Assembly: GCF_002878395.1 (NCBI RefSeq)
Contig: NC_061122.1
Coordinates: 82,183,455-82,247,454 of the forward strand
Reading direction: 5' to 3'
Source of the DNA: Capsicum annuum
Lineage: Eukaryota > Streptophyta > Magnoliopsida > Solanales > Solanaceae
DNA: 64,000 nt
Position numbers and translations under genes: made by a program
Shown here: positions 11,501 through 23,360 of the stretch, in pieces
How positions within the stretch are numbered: position 1 is the stretch's first letter
Layout: every line of letters begins with the position of its first letter
The notes under the pieces: generated by a model
Told to the model about the DNA's origin: nothing
What the model saw: only the letters and a program-made list of their open reading frames with translations
Database searches by the model: none

Positions 11501-12420
11501 CAATCTGTCCTGTGGTTAATGAATTTCTTAATGTGTTTTCTGCTGATCTTCCTAGGATTTCTCCTAATACGGAGATAGATTTTTTGATTAATCTTCTATC
11601 AAATACCCATCCTATTTCCATTCTTTCTTATAGGATGGCTCTAACTGAATTAAAGGAACAAAATAAGCTATTAAAGGATATTTTTTATAAGGGTTTCATT
11701 CTTCTTAGTGTCTCTCTGTGGGATGCTGTCTTGCTTTTTCTGCGAAATAAGGATAGTCTCTTAGGATATGTATAGTCTATTTTTAGTTGAATAAGGTTAT
11801 GGTGAGGAATAAGTATTGTCTTCCTAAGATTGACGATCTTTTTAATCAACTTCAGGGTGCTAGATGTTTCTCTAAGATTGATCTTTATTTGGCCTATCAC
11901 CAGTTTAAGATTAGGGAGGTTTATATTGCCAACACTATTTTTCAAACTCGATATAGCCATTATGAGTTTTTGGTCATATCATTTGGGTTGACTAATATCC
12001 AGCAGCTTTCATGGATCTTATGAATTAGGTATTCAAGTAGTTTTTGGACTTGTTTATTGTAGTCTTCATTGATGATATCTTTGTATACTTTAAGAGTGAG
12101 GAGGATCATGCCTATCACTTTCAAATTGTGTTGCAAACTCTTAAGGATCAGAAGTTGTATGGAAAATTTTCAAGTGTGAGTTTTGGCTAAATATTGTGAC
12201 TTTTCTTGGGCATGTTACATTTTTTCCACTAAGGGTATTATGATGGATCTATAGAATGTTGATGCAGTCAGGAAATGGCCTAGACTCACGACTCCAACTG
12301 ACATAAGGAGCGTCTTGGGCTTGGCTGAGTATTATAGGAGGTTCGTAGAGAGTTTATCTTCTATTGCTGCTCCATTGATAAGAGAAATGGACTACTCAGA
12401 ATTTGGAGAATAAGGGTCTA
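11500..12420 (+). pseudogene. E2 reverse transcriptase remnant
   Basis: RT blocks are readable in several frames: YRMALTELKE (about 11630), then 11787-12023 with [18 protein letters not shown] and [12 protein letters not shown], then FIDDIFVYF with the catalytic Asp pair at 12071-12076. The connection block SVLGLAEYYRRFVESL is at about 12310-12350. At least one frameshift separates the fingers/palm ORF from the catalytic loop. RNase H is absent: sequence jumps at about 12400 from the connection to a late integrase segment. Confidence 0.85.
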
Positions 12421-13142
12421 TGTAATTGACTTTAAGGGTAGTTGGGTTGACCATTTACCTCTTATTGAGTTGGCGCATAACAACATTAACTATTCTAGTA
12501 TTTAGATGGCCCCTTTTGAGGTTCTTTATAGTATAAGATATAGGTCTCCTATTGGGTGGTTTAAGGTAGGTGAGACTAGGTTGTTTGGTTCTGACTTGGT
12601 TCACCGAGCCATGGAGAAGGTAAGTGTGATTAGAGAAATACTTAAGATAGCTCAAAGTCACCAAAAATCTTATGTAAATGTGAGATGAAGGGAGTTGGAA
12701 TTTGAAGTTAGTGTGGGTATTCTTGAAGGTGTCTCCAATGAAAGGATTCATGACATTTGGAAAGAGGGGGAAGCTTAGTCCTTGCTATGTTGGTCTATAT
12801 CAAATAGTGAGGAGAATTAGGAACATTGCTTATGAGTTAAATTTTCCAGAAAGTCTAGCTTCAATTCATCCTATGTTCCATGTGTCTCTGCTTAAAAAGT
12901 GTGTGGGTGGTCCTTCTTTAGTAGTTCCTATTAAGAACGTTGGTACTTTGGATTCTTTGTCTTATGAGGAAGTCGCAGTTGAGATACTGGGCAAGCAAGT
13001 TTGTAGATTAAGGATGAAGAATGTAGCTTCAGTGAAGGTTCATTGGAGAAACCAAAAGGTTGAAGAAGATACATTAGAAATCAAGGAAGATATAAAGGCC
13101 AAATACCCATTCTTGTTCCTCGCGTTGGATGAGAGAACTTGA
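12421..13142 (+). pseudogene. E2 integrase C-terminus with chromodomain
   Basis: Starts inside the integrase near FKGSWVDHLPLIELAHNN, so the zinc-binding domain and catalytic aspartates are deleted with RNase H. 12506-12688 reads MAPFEVLYS, then RSPIGWFKVGE, with a stop where family members have Gln. The 146-codon open frame 12702-13142 holds the GPY/F module (GKLSPCYVGLYQIVRRI) and an almost intact chromodomain (LSYEEVAVEILGKQV, then VASVKVHWRNQ and KYPFLF). This is the best chromodomain in the window and assigns E2 to the Tekay/Del branch. Confidence 0.9.
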
Positions 13143-13260
13143 GGTATGACTTTCATTTTCACCTTTGTCGCATTTTGAAATTTGTCAATTGATTCTGGTG
13201 TATTCTTGTTAAAGTGGTGCTAAAAATAGACTAAATCCTCATTCGGGGAAGAATGATTCT

Positions 13261-13272
13261 AAGGGGGGATAA
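13261..13272 (+). promoter_or_regulatory. E2 polypurine tract
   Basis: AAGGGGGGAT followed by AA lies directly before the LTR start TGTAAGACCCC at 13273. A purine run in this position primes plus-strand cDNA synthesis. Confidence 0.8.
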
Positions 13273-15150
13273 TGTAAGACCCCTCAAAATTTTAACTATC
13301 TTATTTTTGGCCCTCCCGCATGTGTAATGTCAATTTTTTACTTGAATTGTGTTTAGGGATATTAAAAAGGTACTTTCAGAAAGTTTCAAAATTTTCTAAA
13401 GAGTTTTGGGGTCATTTTGGGACCTCGACGTAGTGAGGGTCCGCGATATTAGTGTGTCACGAAGGATAACCTCCATGATAGCAGCAAGGCATGAAGGCTA
13501 GCCTCTACGATATTGTTGTGCCACGCTACTATGTTAAAAATGCCAGTTTTGTTTTTCTCACCGAGGGTGAGGGACTTTTTATTTTTTTTACCCCCTGAAC
13601 GACCTTTAAACATAAAATAACCTTATTCCCGTTAGTTTTCAAATATCAAATCAACCTTTTTATCTCTCGAATTCAAAACCCAAGAACATTCAAGGGTTTT
13701 ACGGTGAATTCATCACCTAGGCTCCAAACTTCTAATTGTTTTCAATTCCCTGTGTATTTCAGGCATGTATCTCATCCCAAATCTTAATTTAGCATTGTGG
13801 CATTTATTTACTCACTATCCATGTGGTTTAAATTGATGGGTATGAATTTGAATTGAGTAGTTTTTATTGGTATCGCTAGAATTACTTTTCCCATTTTTTA
13901 AATTGATGATTTATGCTTTAAATTTATGATTTTTGGACTGAATTGGTGCATTTTTTTGAGAATTGGAATGGGGAACATGGGTTTCCCCATATTGATTACT
14001 TTTTGGCTTGGTAATGGCATTAACACAACCTATTTTGTGAATTTGTTTTTTGAACATGGATAATTGTATAATTCAACTTATTTACGAACCCATTGCATTG
14101 CATTAATGGATAATTGGATAAAATGGATTTAAAAGGCCCTTGGTGGCTGTATTTTAGATTATAAAGTGGAACTTAGGATCCAAATAGATATATGGATTTG
14201 TTTGGTATGATCATACGAGCTTGCAAGCATAATTTGTATGACAATACCAAGTGGTAAATGCCATAATATAAGACTCCTGGATTAATGGTTGAGTTTATGT
14301 GCAAACTATTTTAACTTGGGCTTAAAAGGAATTGTGTAGCTCATCGTGAAGGTGTAGTCTTGGGGGACTAACACTGGATGCCATAATTTCCAGCATGGGG
14401 GTCTATAATACCATGTGCTTAGTTCACATATAATATGTTGGAATGGCTAGAGGCTTAGTATCTCTATCCCTCCCTTCAAATTCCTTGTTCGTGCGGCTAA
14501 CTGCGTTGGGCCGTTTCTACAGGTAGAGCTGAACCCATACAACCTATGGGTGCCTTTAGGATAGAGCGATCTAGAAATTTTAGGTTAATGGTTTAAACTC
14601 TCATGTTCATGTCCCTTTATCCTATCCTGGCATCCTATATGTGTATATATGAATGTTTGCATAAGGATTGACTGATTTTTGACATGGCATTATTTTATCA
14701 TTTTCCCTAAGTTATATACAAGGGGTTTCCCACTGACCGTCCCTGGACTCTACATCTTTTCATGATATAAGGTTCAAAGGGTTTTTTGTTGCTCTTGTGC
14801 AGCATTAGGTGACTCGGTATTTTCGTGGATCTGCTTTTAATAAGTGAGACTCCATTCTTTTGGAAGGACTTGTCATTTTATTGGTTTCTTTATTCACTTA
14901 GTATTTCTTTTTGGATACTTTTTTCAGAGTCGGGGGTATGTCCTGACTTAGTTGATATTCTAGTTTAAAGATTTTTGTGGAGAAGTGTCGGTTGGTTGTT
15001 TGTCTTTGACTTATCTATTCTTATCATTATGTTTTGTTGTCTCCACTGTATTATTTATTTTGTTTTAGATGTTAGGCTAAGGGGGTGGTCTCCGGCTCAC
15101 GGTGGGATTGAGGTACCCATCACAACTAGGCCATGGTTTGGTTCGTGACA
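13273..15150 (+). mobile_element. E2 3' LTR
   Basis: This 1878-bp LTR runs from TGTAAGACCCC to GTTCGTGACA. The start is fixed by the polypurine tract and the end by comparison with the 5' LTR end before the primer site. A dyad-word patch with modules such as CGATATTGTTGTGCCACG lies at about 13435-13560, roughly 160 bases into the LTR. No TATA box stands out. It contains no believable gene. Confidence 0.85.
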
Positions 15151-15370
15151 AAAGATGATTAGCTTATTTCAATAATTTACTCCAAATTACTATTGTGATC
15201 TTCTTTTCCTATTCGCTACCTCTGTTGTGAAACAAGTAGTGAATAGGTGGGATCCTAACATTTGAAACTGCGAAGACGTCTATTAAAATGAAGATGATCA
15301 CAATACTTGCAATAATATCGATTTGAGACAACGTTGTGCTTCCCCTACTTTGTTAATCCACCAGGGTTCC
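15151..15370. other. Short spacer between E2 and E3
   Basis: No coding signal. The last bases (CTACTTTGTTAATCCACCAG) resemble a segment at 59266-59290 inside the LTR fragment nested in E10, so the spacer may be a scrap of an Athila-like LTR. Confidence 0.4.
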
Positions 15371-16975
15371 TGTTATGCCCAAGCATAAATACAAATGTAC
15401 ATGGTCTCACCAAGTATTTTAGTGTCACTTTAGAAGCCAATTAACTATCCCATAGGGACTTGTGTTGACAACTATCCAATTCTAGTTCACCCGTAGGATT
15501 AATCTAGTGCAAATGTAACCAAAAAAGTTTGAGATTTATAAACAACTATCAACTAAAAAATTGGAAAAATAAATTGCTTGGACTACCAATAAAGAGAAAC
15601 CTAGGTTCAAAAGTCTTGGAACAATCATACTAAGCTATTGAACTTCATTGGTTATATTACTTATCTTGGTTGTTGATTCGCAGGGTTTATAGTACGATCA
15701 TGGTCTCTCGGTCCTCCAATCTTCTGCCTAACTGGACATTACAACTACATTGTTGATCAGTGATGCAATAATCCATTTAGATCCACTAATATGTCATCCT
15801 TCAAGTGACCCAAATAATGCTTCTAGGTATATCCCTATCCTAGACGATAATTTAAATCCCTTATTTTGTAAAAGAATACGAACCATGCTCTATTTACCCA
15901 ACGTTCTATCATATTATTCCAACTAAGGGAATCTAATCCTTAAAATTTTTATAACAAGGATAAATAAATAGCCAAATATGATATGCAATAAAACCAAATC
16001 AATTAAAATCAATAGTAATCTTGTTCTGGGCCTTAACCCCGAAAAAAGGGCTTTTAGCCACTCATGGACATAACCGTAATCAGGATAAATGATAAAATCC
16101 ATAAATAAACTAAGTTAAAGAAATAAAAAACTATTTTAAGTGTTTTCCATCCTCTCTTTAAGTTTCAAAGTCGTCCAAGGTGTCTAACATCAAGTTCAAG
16201 ATTCTACTTATAGGAGGACAAGTTGGTCATATTTGGAATAGGGTCCGCGTCGCCCCTCTGATGCGATGCACTTATTATTCCCATGAAATAGCGTGTTCAA
16301 CACTATGCTTATTCCAATGAAATGGGGTGTGCGACGCGGCCCCATCACGGTGACACACTGGAAAGTCATTTTGTAAGACATCTTGACGTCTAAACATGTC
16401 TTGTGCATTTGTCCTTCCATCCCAAGACTTGTGGTGCTATTTCCACTTGTTTTTAAGCTTTTTAATAATCCGTATATAATCATAATAAACTCACCGATAT
16501 ATCTTCAAACACCACGGATTAGATCTCAAAACAACATGATATAAAGGACAACGAACTAGAAACTTAAGGTAAGAACTAGTTTTACCCTTTTTAATCTTTA
16601 ACTTCTTGTTCGACTCTAGGCTTGATCCAATTAAATCTTGAAAACTGTAAAAATTTTGTTACACACATAATCACACTAATAACCTTAGGAACTCATTATA
16701 CACATTAGAATTCATCGAGATCAACTAGTCAAACACCTAGCACAAGCTAGTAACTCTAGTTTTCTCATTTGAACTCTAAGTGACCAAATTAAGTTCAAAC
16801 TTGTTTGAAATACACCTTAAACATTGTAATTAAGTACTTAAACACTTAGATTCTAAATTATATCAGTGTTAACACATTAAGAACACAAGAAGTCCTCAAA
16901 ACAAGGCTAAATAATCTAGGATAACAACATTGAGGTGCCTAAATCTACCTCAGATCATCACCCCACACATAAAGC
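15371..16975 (-). mobile_element. E3 left (3') LTR
   Basis: Positions 15371-16080 match 21187-21935 (segments such as GCCCAAGCATAAAT / GCACCCAAGCACAA, the GTCATCCT block and CAACCCCGAAAAAAGGGC) and 16830-16975 matches 21935-22075. The outer end is at 15371 (TG on the plus strand). The 740 bases at 16085-16830 are not found at that place in the right copy and include a GC-rich module patch at 16225-16365, so U3 and flanking order differ between the copies. The inner boundary is uncertain. Confidence 0.6.
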
Positions 16976-18578
16976 CTTGTTAGTCCTCGAATTAATCTTT
17001 AATCTAAGCATCATAGGCTGAGGTGACTCCACACTTCTTCTAAAATCAACACACATAAGTTAGTACTACAATGACTACATAGAATTCAATTTTCTACACT
17101 AAGCATGATATATACACAACTGAAAGTTTGTAAATACCGCTCCAAAACAACCTAGCCTCAAGAATTTACTCACCAAATTGGAAAACTCATGCATATTTCC
17201 CAATAAAAGACATCATATAAATCAACCAACTGTCATTAAACATGTTCCCTCACAACAAGAGAGTTACCCATAATCACTTATAGAGTTACAATTTATAACA
17301 GAATGGGTACAAGAATCAAGTTATGCTCTCTCTCCCTAAGAATTCACAATTTACACAGGATGAACCATAGGCTTGCCCTTAGTGTAGTACTCCACTAATA
17401 TCAAAATGATAAAGCTTAGGATTAAATAGGTCTTCAAGGTTTTTAATGTAGGCTAAGGGATGGGTAGGAATTATTTTTGCCAAGAATACTGACTATCTTC
17501 CATAATTGCTTTAATACATCACACTTTTCATTCAATTCACCTCTAACAACAAATTTCCATCACTTTTGTCTATCCCTATCTTTTGTTTTGCCCCATCTCA
17601 TTAAGCTCATTCACATACAATATGGTCAGAGTATTTTCTATTTATATCTTATTCAATTTGAATAATCTTTTTTTTTTAAATTCTTTTCATTACACAACTC
17701 CCAACCACAACACATATCAATTTTTAACACCAATAGCTACTACTTTGAGGCTTCATATTCACATTTTTTCTACATGAATTTCAAATTACTTAATTAACTT
17801 TCAACTAAAGCACTTAGGAGGTTTACATCAAATTATAGTTAATCAAAGAAAGGGATTAGGCTACATATGAGGCTACCAAAGAATAATTTAAAGGCTCAAT
17901 GGGGTTAACTAGGATTATGCACAAGGGTAGGTCAAAAAAGGGTATAAACATGGCTATCAAATAAATTCCTATATTATCTCCTAAACCCATACTCTTTATT
18001 TTGCTTTACGCACAAACCAAGAAAGTTCAAGCATTAAATGCAACAAGAATACACAATAACCTTACACACACACGACACATGCTCAACTCATGTAGCATCA
18101 TCGTAGACTCTCAACCAAACAAGCACAGAATTCAACATTAAGCCAGCAATTACTAGAGTCATAATCATGAGCCTAGGATTCTAAAACTTACTAATTAACA
18201 CAATCAATATATATTTACAACAAAAATGCTTGCACCATGTATTATAAATAACACCACATGAACATCTTATTCATTTCTAACACAAAGAAATTTAAAATTA
18301 CACGTAAAGCCGGGAATTTCACCACCATACACTTACTAATCTACTTTGTTCCCAAAGTGTACTTAAAATTAGAGATATAAATACTCCATGAGGCCTCTAG
18401 GACTAGCTAGTAGCATCATTATACATCAAAAGGGTCAGGGGACCCCACGATCAGTTTTGTAGTGCTTCCTAGCTCATATTTTCTGGTGCTCAGACTTCAT
18501 ATCAACCTGTGACTCAATCAAAAATAAAAACTAGTCAAGTAAAAAACTAGAAATACTGAAAATAAAACCTACCTTAAC
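16976..18578 (-). other. E3 3' untranslated part, no gene seen
   Basis: AT-rich, non-coding, with pyrimidine-rich stretches around 17480-17780. Its position between the left LTR and the end-of-pol signature at 18579 suggests the long 3' untranslated region usual in Athila-like elements. I found no protein similarity in any frame. Confidence 0.45.
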
Positions 18579-18594
18579 TTGGGTTGCCTCCCAA
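18579..18594 (-). other. Athila end-of-pol signature TTGGGAGGCAACCCAA
   Basis: The minus strand reads TTGGGAGGCAACCCAA, a perfect 5-bp dyad around AGGCAA. The same signature follows integrase in E5 (35122-35136) and E8 (51619-51634). In E3 it follows protease almost directly, marking where RT, RNase H and integrase are missing. Confidence 0.75.
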
Positions 18595-18914
18595 GTAGTG
18601 ACTGATTTAGCATCACGACATGACCTAATATTCTTAACCAATTTACTTCATTCTCTTTCTCTTACTTGGAGGACATATTCTTATTTATTTTTTACCTCTT
18701 AAGTGTAAACTCTAAGGGTTAACAACTCTCTCAACAATAGCCTTTTCAGGCTTATTAATTTGCATCAATTCAGCCCAGGGTATTTACGACTGGGGCAACT
18801 CAATGAGGAAGTCTAAAGAGGTCTTGGTGGAATAAACTCCACCACCATATACTTATCCCCTTCAAACACTATAATTATGAACAAATATTTGTAGTGGAAT
18901 AGTTTTTTGAGTGG

Positions 18915-19640
18915 TTAGTGTACCTTTAAAGCCACCTCTTCATCATCCAACCTCATTATAAGTGTTTTCTCTTTCACATCTATCAATGCTCCTCCCGTCG
19001 CCAAGAATAGACGTCCCAAGATGATCGATACTCTTATATCTACTTGAAAATCTAAAATAATAAAATTAGAAGGAATAATAAACTTACCAAGCTTAATAAG
19101 AACATCCTCTATAATTCCTTCAGGACGGGCAAGGATCCGATTTGCCAATTGGAGTATCACATAGCTTGGTATCGGCTTCCCCAAGTCCAACATATTAAAC
19201 AAAGATAGAGGCATCAAAATAATACTTGCTCTCAAATCACTAAGTGCATAGGACACATCACTATTTCTATTTTGAATAGAGGGCTTGAAACTACAAGGAT
19301 CTTTGAGCTTTTTAGGCATCTTCTGTATCACCATAGAACTACACTCTTCAGTGAGTGCAACTATCTTAATATTTTGTAGCTTAACTTTTTAGTGACCACA
19401 TCCTTCAAGTAATTAATAGACTTGTAAATTCCCTATAAAATGTCTAAAAGAGGTTGGTTCATGTAAAGTTATCTGAACGTGTTAAGGAACTTCTTGAAAT
19501 ATGCTTCCTCTTTTTCTTTTCTAATCCTCTATGGGAAAGGTGGTGGTGGTATCTCCTTCACCTATTCAACCACTTTTTCTTTCGAGTACTCAGACTTCCT
19601 CAAATGTTTAGCAACTTTTTCATCTACCTGTTAAGGAACC
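18915..19640 (-). pseudogene. E3 Athila-type aspartic protease
   Basis: The 139-codon frame 19334-18915 is a nearly complete Athila protease: PKKLKDPCSF, ALSDLRASIILMPLS, then LARPEGIIEDVLIKLGKF and SIILGRLFLATGGALIDV. The active site expected as CDLGAS reads SDLRAS, so the aspartate remains but the Gly is Arg. Sequence upstream (to about 19640) gives the PPPPFPRGLEKK linker typical before this protease, with stops. Downstream there is no RT. The enzyme would mature the Gag polyprotein. Confidence 0.85.
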
Positions 19641-19949
19641 AACTCTGTATCTACCTCCTTAGTTGTCTTTAGAGGTCCTTCATTGAGTTTTTACCACTCC
19701 TCAACTTGATTGCGTTTACTTGTTTAGCATTTAGCTGCGTACCTCTTGGTAGACCTCCCTGAGGCCTAGTGTTCTATACTCTTACTATCTGACCGATCTG
19801 CATCTCTAATTTCTTTAAAATAATCTATTGACTCTTCACATCTTCTGCCAACTATGCTTGAGCAGCCATAATGTTCTTCTACATCTCTTTGATATTGCTA
19901 GTCTGAGCTGTTATCTGACTCCTTTGAACATACTATTGCTGAGTTTAAT

Positions 19950-21053
19950 TTACTAGCCCACAGTAGTGATTTCCATTTTGTACTTAATTTCCACCCCATG
20001 ATAAATTGGGATTATTTTGCCAATTTGAATTGTAAGTGTTACCATAATTCAACCTTTGAGCATTGTCCACAAGCACCACTGACTCAGGATTTGCACCACA
20101 CATGGTTGTAGGATAACCACTGTTGCCACAAACTTCACACTAAGTATTTGTCTAATGAATTGCATTAGCTATTGCTGTAGGCTCTGTAACCCCCAATTTT
20201 ATATTGTTGAGGTAAGTAATTTACTAATTTTGTAGTGCAGTAACTTAGTAGTAAACCGGTCCACCTCCAACAAACCTACAACCTTCTTTGGAGCACTTCT
20301 TGAGTCAGCATGCCACTCTGGATTCCTTGTGCAATCTAGTTCAACAGGGTGTATAGCTCATTATTCTTCAATTCGAATTCTTGAACACCTACATCTAAAT
20401 CTTGCAAAAATTTTTGTGTTGTGATTAAGTACCTCAACAAAAGTGTGAGCTAGTACCTTATTGGACTCCCAAAGAAGAGATTTGAACCTCTTCTACGTAT
20501 GATATAAGTTCTCATCCGGCCTCTATTTGAAGCTCACAATCTCATTGCACATTCTCATAGTTGTGCCAAATACAAAACATCAGATGAGGAATTTCTGTGC
20601 TAATTCATCCTAGGTTGTGATTGAACTTGCCGGCTCAACGTTCAACAACTTTTTATCTTCCCTCAATAGTAAAAATAGGAAAAGTGTCATCCTAACATAG
20701 TTAGTTGATACATCCTTAAGGATGAATGTGTCACTGATCTCCAAGAAGTTCTGTAGGTGGATTTGTGGATCTTTATGTGAAAGCCCCATAAACCGTCCAC
20801 TGCTTATCAAAAGCCACACCATATTTTGTTTCATCTCAAAGTTACCTCCAGTAGCCGATTTTTGAAAAGGGGAGGTCAAATAAATCGAAAGTGGGATTGC
20901 CACTTTGCAAACTATCCTATGGGCTGTTAGATCTTCAGCCATGAGAGAAGGATTCTCTTGTTCCTCTTTAATTTGTAGGATATGACAGAGAAGGACTGCT
21001 TTTCTCCTCAATTGGTGAAAGAGTGTCTCGAGTTTGGGGCTTGGTTCAACCAA
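19950..21053 (-). pseudogene. gag: E3 Athila-type gag
   Basis: The open frame 21053-20610 (147 codons) contains NFEMKQNMVWLL, MGLSHKDPQIHLQNFLEISDT, and an RMTLFLFLL version of the RLRLFPFSL block, all diagnostic of Athila-like gag. About 20150-20090 holds a knuckle-like CEVCGNSGYPTTMCG, and 20050-19970 the YNSNWQNNPNLSWGG motif that usually ends this gag. Stops and shifts lie between these blocks. Gag would package the RNA; a gag-plus-protease element like this would depend on another element for RT and integrase. Confidence 0.85.
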
Positions 21054-21162
21054 TTCCCTATCCCTTTCCCTGTAATTGAAAATTCAATACCAAGACCAAG
21101 CATAAATCACCAAAGAAATCTTAAAAGTAAAAGTAAAACTAAAATAGTTACAAATTTACAAG

Positions 21163-21180
21163 TCCCCGGCAACAGCGGCA
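21163..21180 (-). promoter_or_regulatory. E3 primer-binding site (Athila type)
   Basis: The minus strand reads TGCCGCTGTTGCCGGGGA, two mismatches from TGGCGCCGTTGCCGGGGA, the site Athila/Tat elements use (by memory tRNA-Asp). It follows the LTR end at 21187 by six bases. Confidence 0.85.
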
Positions 21181-22303
21181 AAAATATGTTGCACCCAAGC
21201 ACAACCGCAAGTGTACGTGGTCTCAGTAAAGTGTCTCTTTAGAAGCCAAGTATCGATCCCACAGGGACTCTATTGACAACTATCTAGTTCTAGTTTGCTC
21301 TTGAGATTAATGTAGTGCAAACGTAACCAAAAGAGTTTGAGAGATATAAATTACTATAAACTAAACAATGCAGAAAATTAAATTGCTTGGACGATCAATA
21401 AAGATAAACCCAGGGTTAAATCTATGTGAACAATCATACTAAGGAATTGAAATTCAATGCTTAGATTACTTATCTCGGTTGTTGATTAACAGATTTATAG
21501 TATGATCATGGTCTCCGCATCCTCTAATCTTCTACCTAACTGGACATTACAACTACATCGTAGAGAGTGGATGCAATAATACATTTAGATGTATTAAGAT
21601 GTCATCCTGAAAGTGAACTAAACCAGGTTTCTAGGTGTATCTTTATCCTAGACACTAATTCAAAATCCCTTATATTAGAAAAAAATAAGAACCTTGCTCA
21701 ATTTACCCTATATTCTATTATCTTATTCCCCTTCCCGAGCTTACAAAGATGACAATGGATGTATTCTAAGGTTAGATAATACTTAAAATAGTTATAAAAA
21801 GGATAAATAAACAACCAAGTACTATAAGAAAGCAAAACCAAATAAATTCAAAGAAATAGTAATCATGTTCTTGGCCTCAACCCCAAAAAAGGGGCTTTTA
21901 ACCATTAATGGACATAACAGTAATTAATATAACTTATTAAGTACTTATTCACTTAGATGCTTCATTATATCATTGTTAACACATTAAGAACACAAGAAGT
22001 CCTCAAACAAGGCTAAATAAGCTAGGATAACAACACCGAGGTTCATAAATCCATCTCAAATTAGTTCCCACAGTTCTAGATAAGGTGTTTACCCGATCAT
22101 TGTTGCAAAAGAATTCATAGAATTCGCTGAATAAAGCATAGAATCAGTATTGCAGTAATAGATGAATAAAATGCAGAGTCTAAAATTAAATAATCAATCA
22201 TAATCTAGAATGAAGTAATTCCAAAATCAAAATCAAATCACGGTATCAAATATATATTTGTAAGTAATAAGAGCATGTCTACTAGCTATAAAACATAAAA
22301 AGG

Positions 22304-22313
22304 GTATTTATAG
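22304..22313 (-). promoter_or_regulatory. TATA-like box of the E3/E5 LTR
   Basis: The minus strand reads CTATAAATAC, a good plant TATA context, in the LTR about 480 bases after its start. Transcription would run leftwards into E3 gag. A similar box (59522-59531, minus) lies in the LTR fragment nested in E10. Confidence 0.55.
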
Positions 22314-22369
22314 AGTACAAGGAATCCCTAGGAAACTAATATTTAACAAAAAGGAAAATCAAAGTTGGT

Positions 22370-22630
22370 GGCCACCTACGAGACCACCAACGGGGCGTAG
22401 GTGGTCCCACCATAGGTACCCATAACACAAAACTTCTCTGAACTCGCTGAACTTCCTATTTTCTAACACCTATGGGGAATACATACTACCTAGGGCCATA
22501 GGTGGTCTAACGTAGGTGACATTCTAAAATCTTCAGCTTCTAAATCTCTGAATTTCAACTTTTTAGCACATATTCTGACACCTACTACACGTATGTAGTA
22601 CCTATGGGTAACCATGTAGGTGTCACAAAA
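22370..22630. repeat. CACCTACG/CGTAGGTG dyad patch
   Basis: Upstream of the TATA-like box the words CACCTACG, CGTAGGTGG, CCATAGGTACC, CACCTATGG, CATAGGTGG, CGTAGGTGAC, CACCTACTAC, CGTATGTAG and GTAGGTGTCAC alternate over 260 bases. They are the two orientations of one word, so the patch is full of short dyads. There is no coding signal. Confidence 0.65.
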
Positions 22631-22786
22631 TATTCAATTCTAACATATTTTCTCCTTTTTAGCTCTAAAAGTTGGTTTCCTAAAAAACACAATAGAAAAC
22701 ACATCATATCTAACAAAAATACCTCAGTAACTTGCATATTTTCATCATTTTAAATGTCAAAAGTACTATGAAACCATAATGCATCA

Positions 22787-22797
22787 ACACCCTCAAC
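22787..22797 (-). promoter_or_regulatory. E5 polypurine tract
   Basis: The minus strand reads GTTGAGGGTGT directly before the LTR start TGATGC. E4 has the equivalent AAGTTGGGGGTGT before TTGATGAG at 30395. Confidence 0.65.
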
Positions 22798-23360
22798 ATA
22801 GAATGTTTTCATGTCCTTAGGAAACACAACATTAAAAACAAAGCAATGACGCTTAACTAGGAGAAACCTAAGCTATCTACGACAGTCAATCATCAGCTTT
22901 AAGCTTAAGAATATTAACCCCTCCCTCTTTTATTTAACACTTTCAAACTAGTTGTGTGTATAAATGAAGCACAATAATGTGACACATGGGAATAACGATA
23001 CGACACTACATTAGCAACAAACAATCATACATTAGCAACAAACAATCATTATATGTCAATGTAGGGACACTCAAGATACACTCATATTAATAAGGAAGTT
23101 CTAATCAATATGCATCAAATACCATAGCCTTTCCCTTCTTTTTATTACCTTAGCTTTCATACAGTCAGATTTGATTCACTATAGGACCTTACTTGGCTTG
23201 TAATATAGGCTTGAGGGTCAATATGGTTCATATGGATATTTTGTGACTAAGCCTCCTTGTCACTACACTTATGTTGGGGGTCCACCACTCAACCAATTTC
23301 TTTAATTCCACCCTTATTACTCCCTTTATTCTTCTTTTATTACACATACAAATTGGGTAT
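22798..23360 (-). other. E5 3' untranslated part, left of E4
   Basis: Non-coding sequence that should continue directly at 34195 once E4 is removed (target duplication GGTAT/GGTGT). It contains the duplicated word ACATTAGCAACAAACAATCAT at 23009-23044 and pyrimidine-rich runs at 23280-23345. Confidence 0.55.
23356..23360. repeat. E4 target duplication GGTAT
   Basis: GGTAT precedes the E4 5' LTR and GGTGT (34190-34194) follows the 3' LTR, one mismatch in five. This fixes both outer ends of E4. Confidence 0.65.

Larger units (their letters stand above)
21187..22786 (-). mobile_element. E3 right (5') LTR, also E5 3' LTR
   Basis: 1600 bp from TGATGCATTATGG (22786) to the GGGTGCAACA end (21187) on the minus strand. 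It has internal sequence on both sides: primer site and gag of E3 to the left, polypurine tract and 3' region of E5 to the right. It therefore serves as 5' LTR of one body and 3' LTR of the other. A TATA-like box and a dyad-word patch lie in its U3. Confidence 0.7.
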
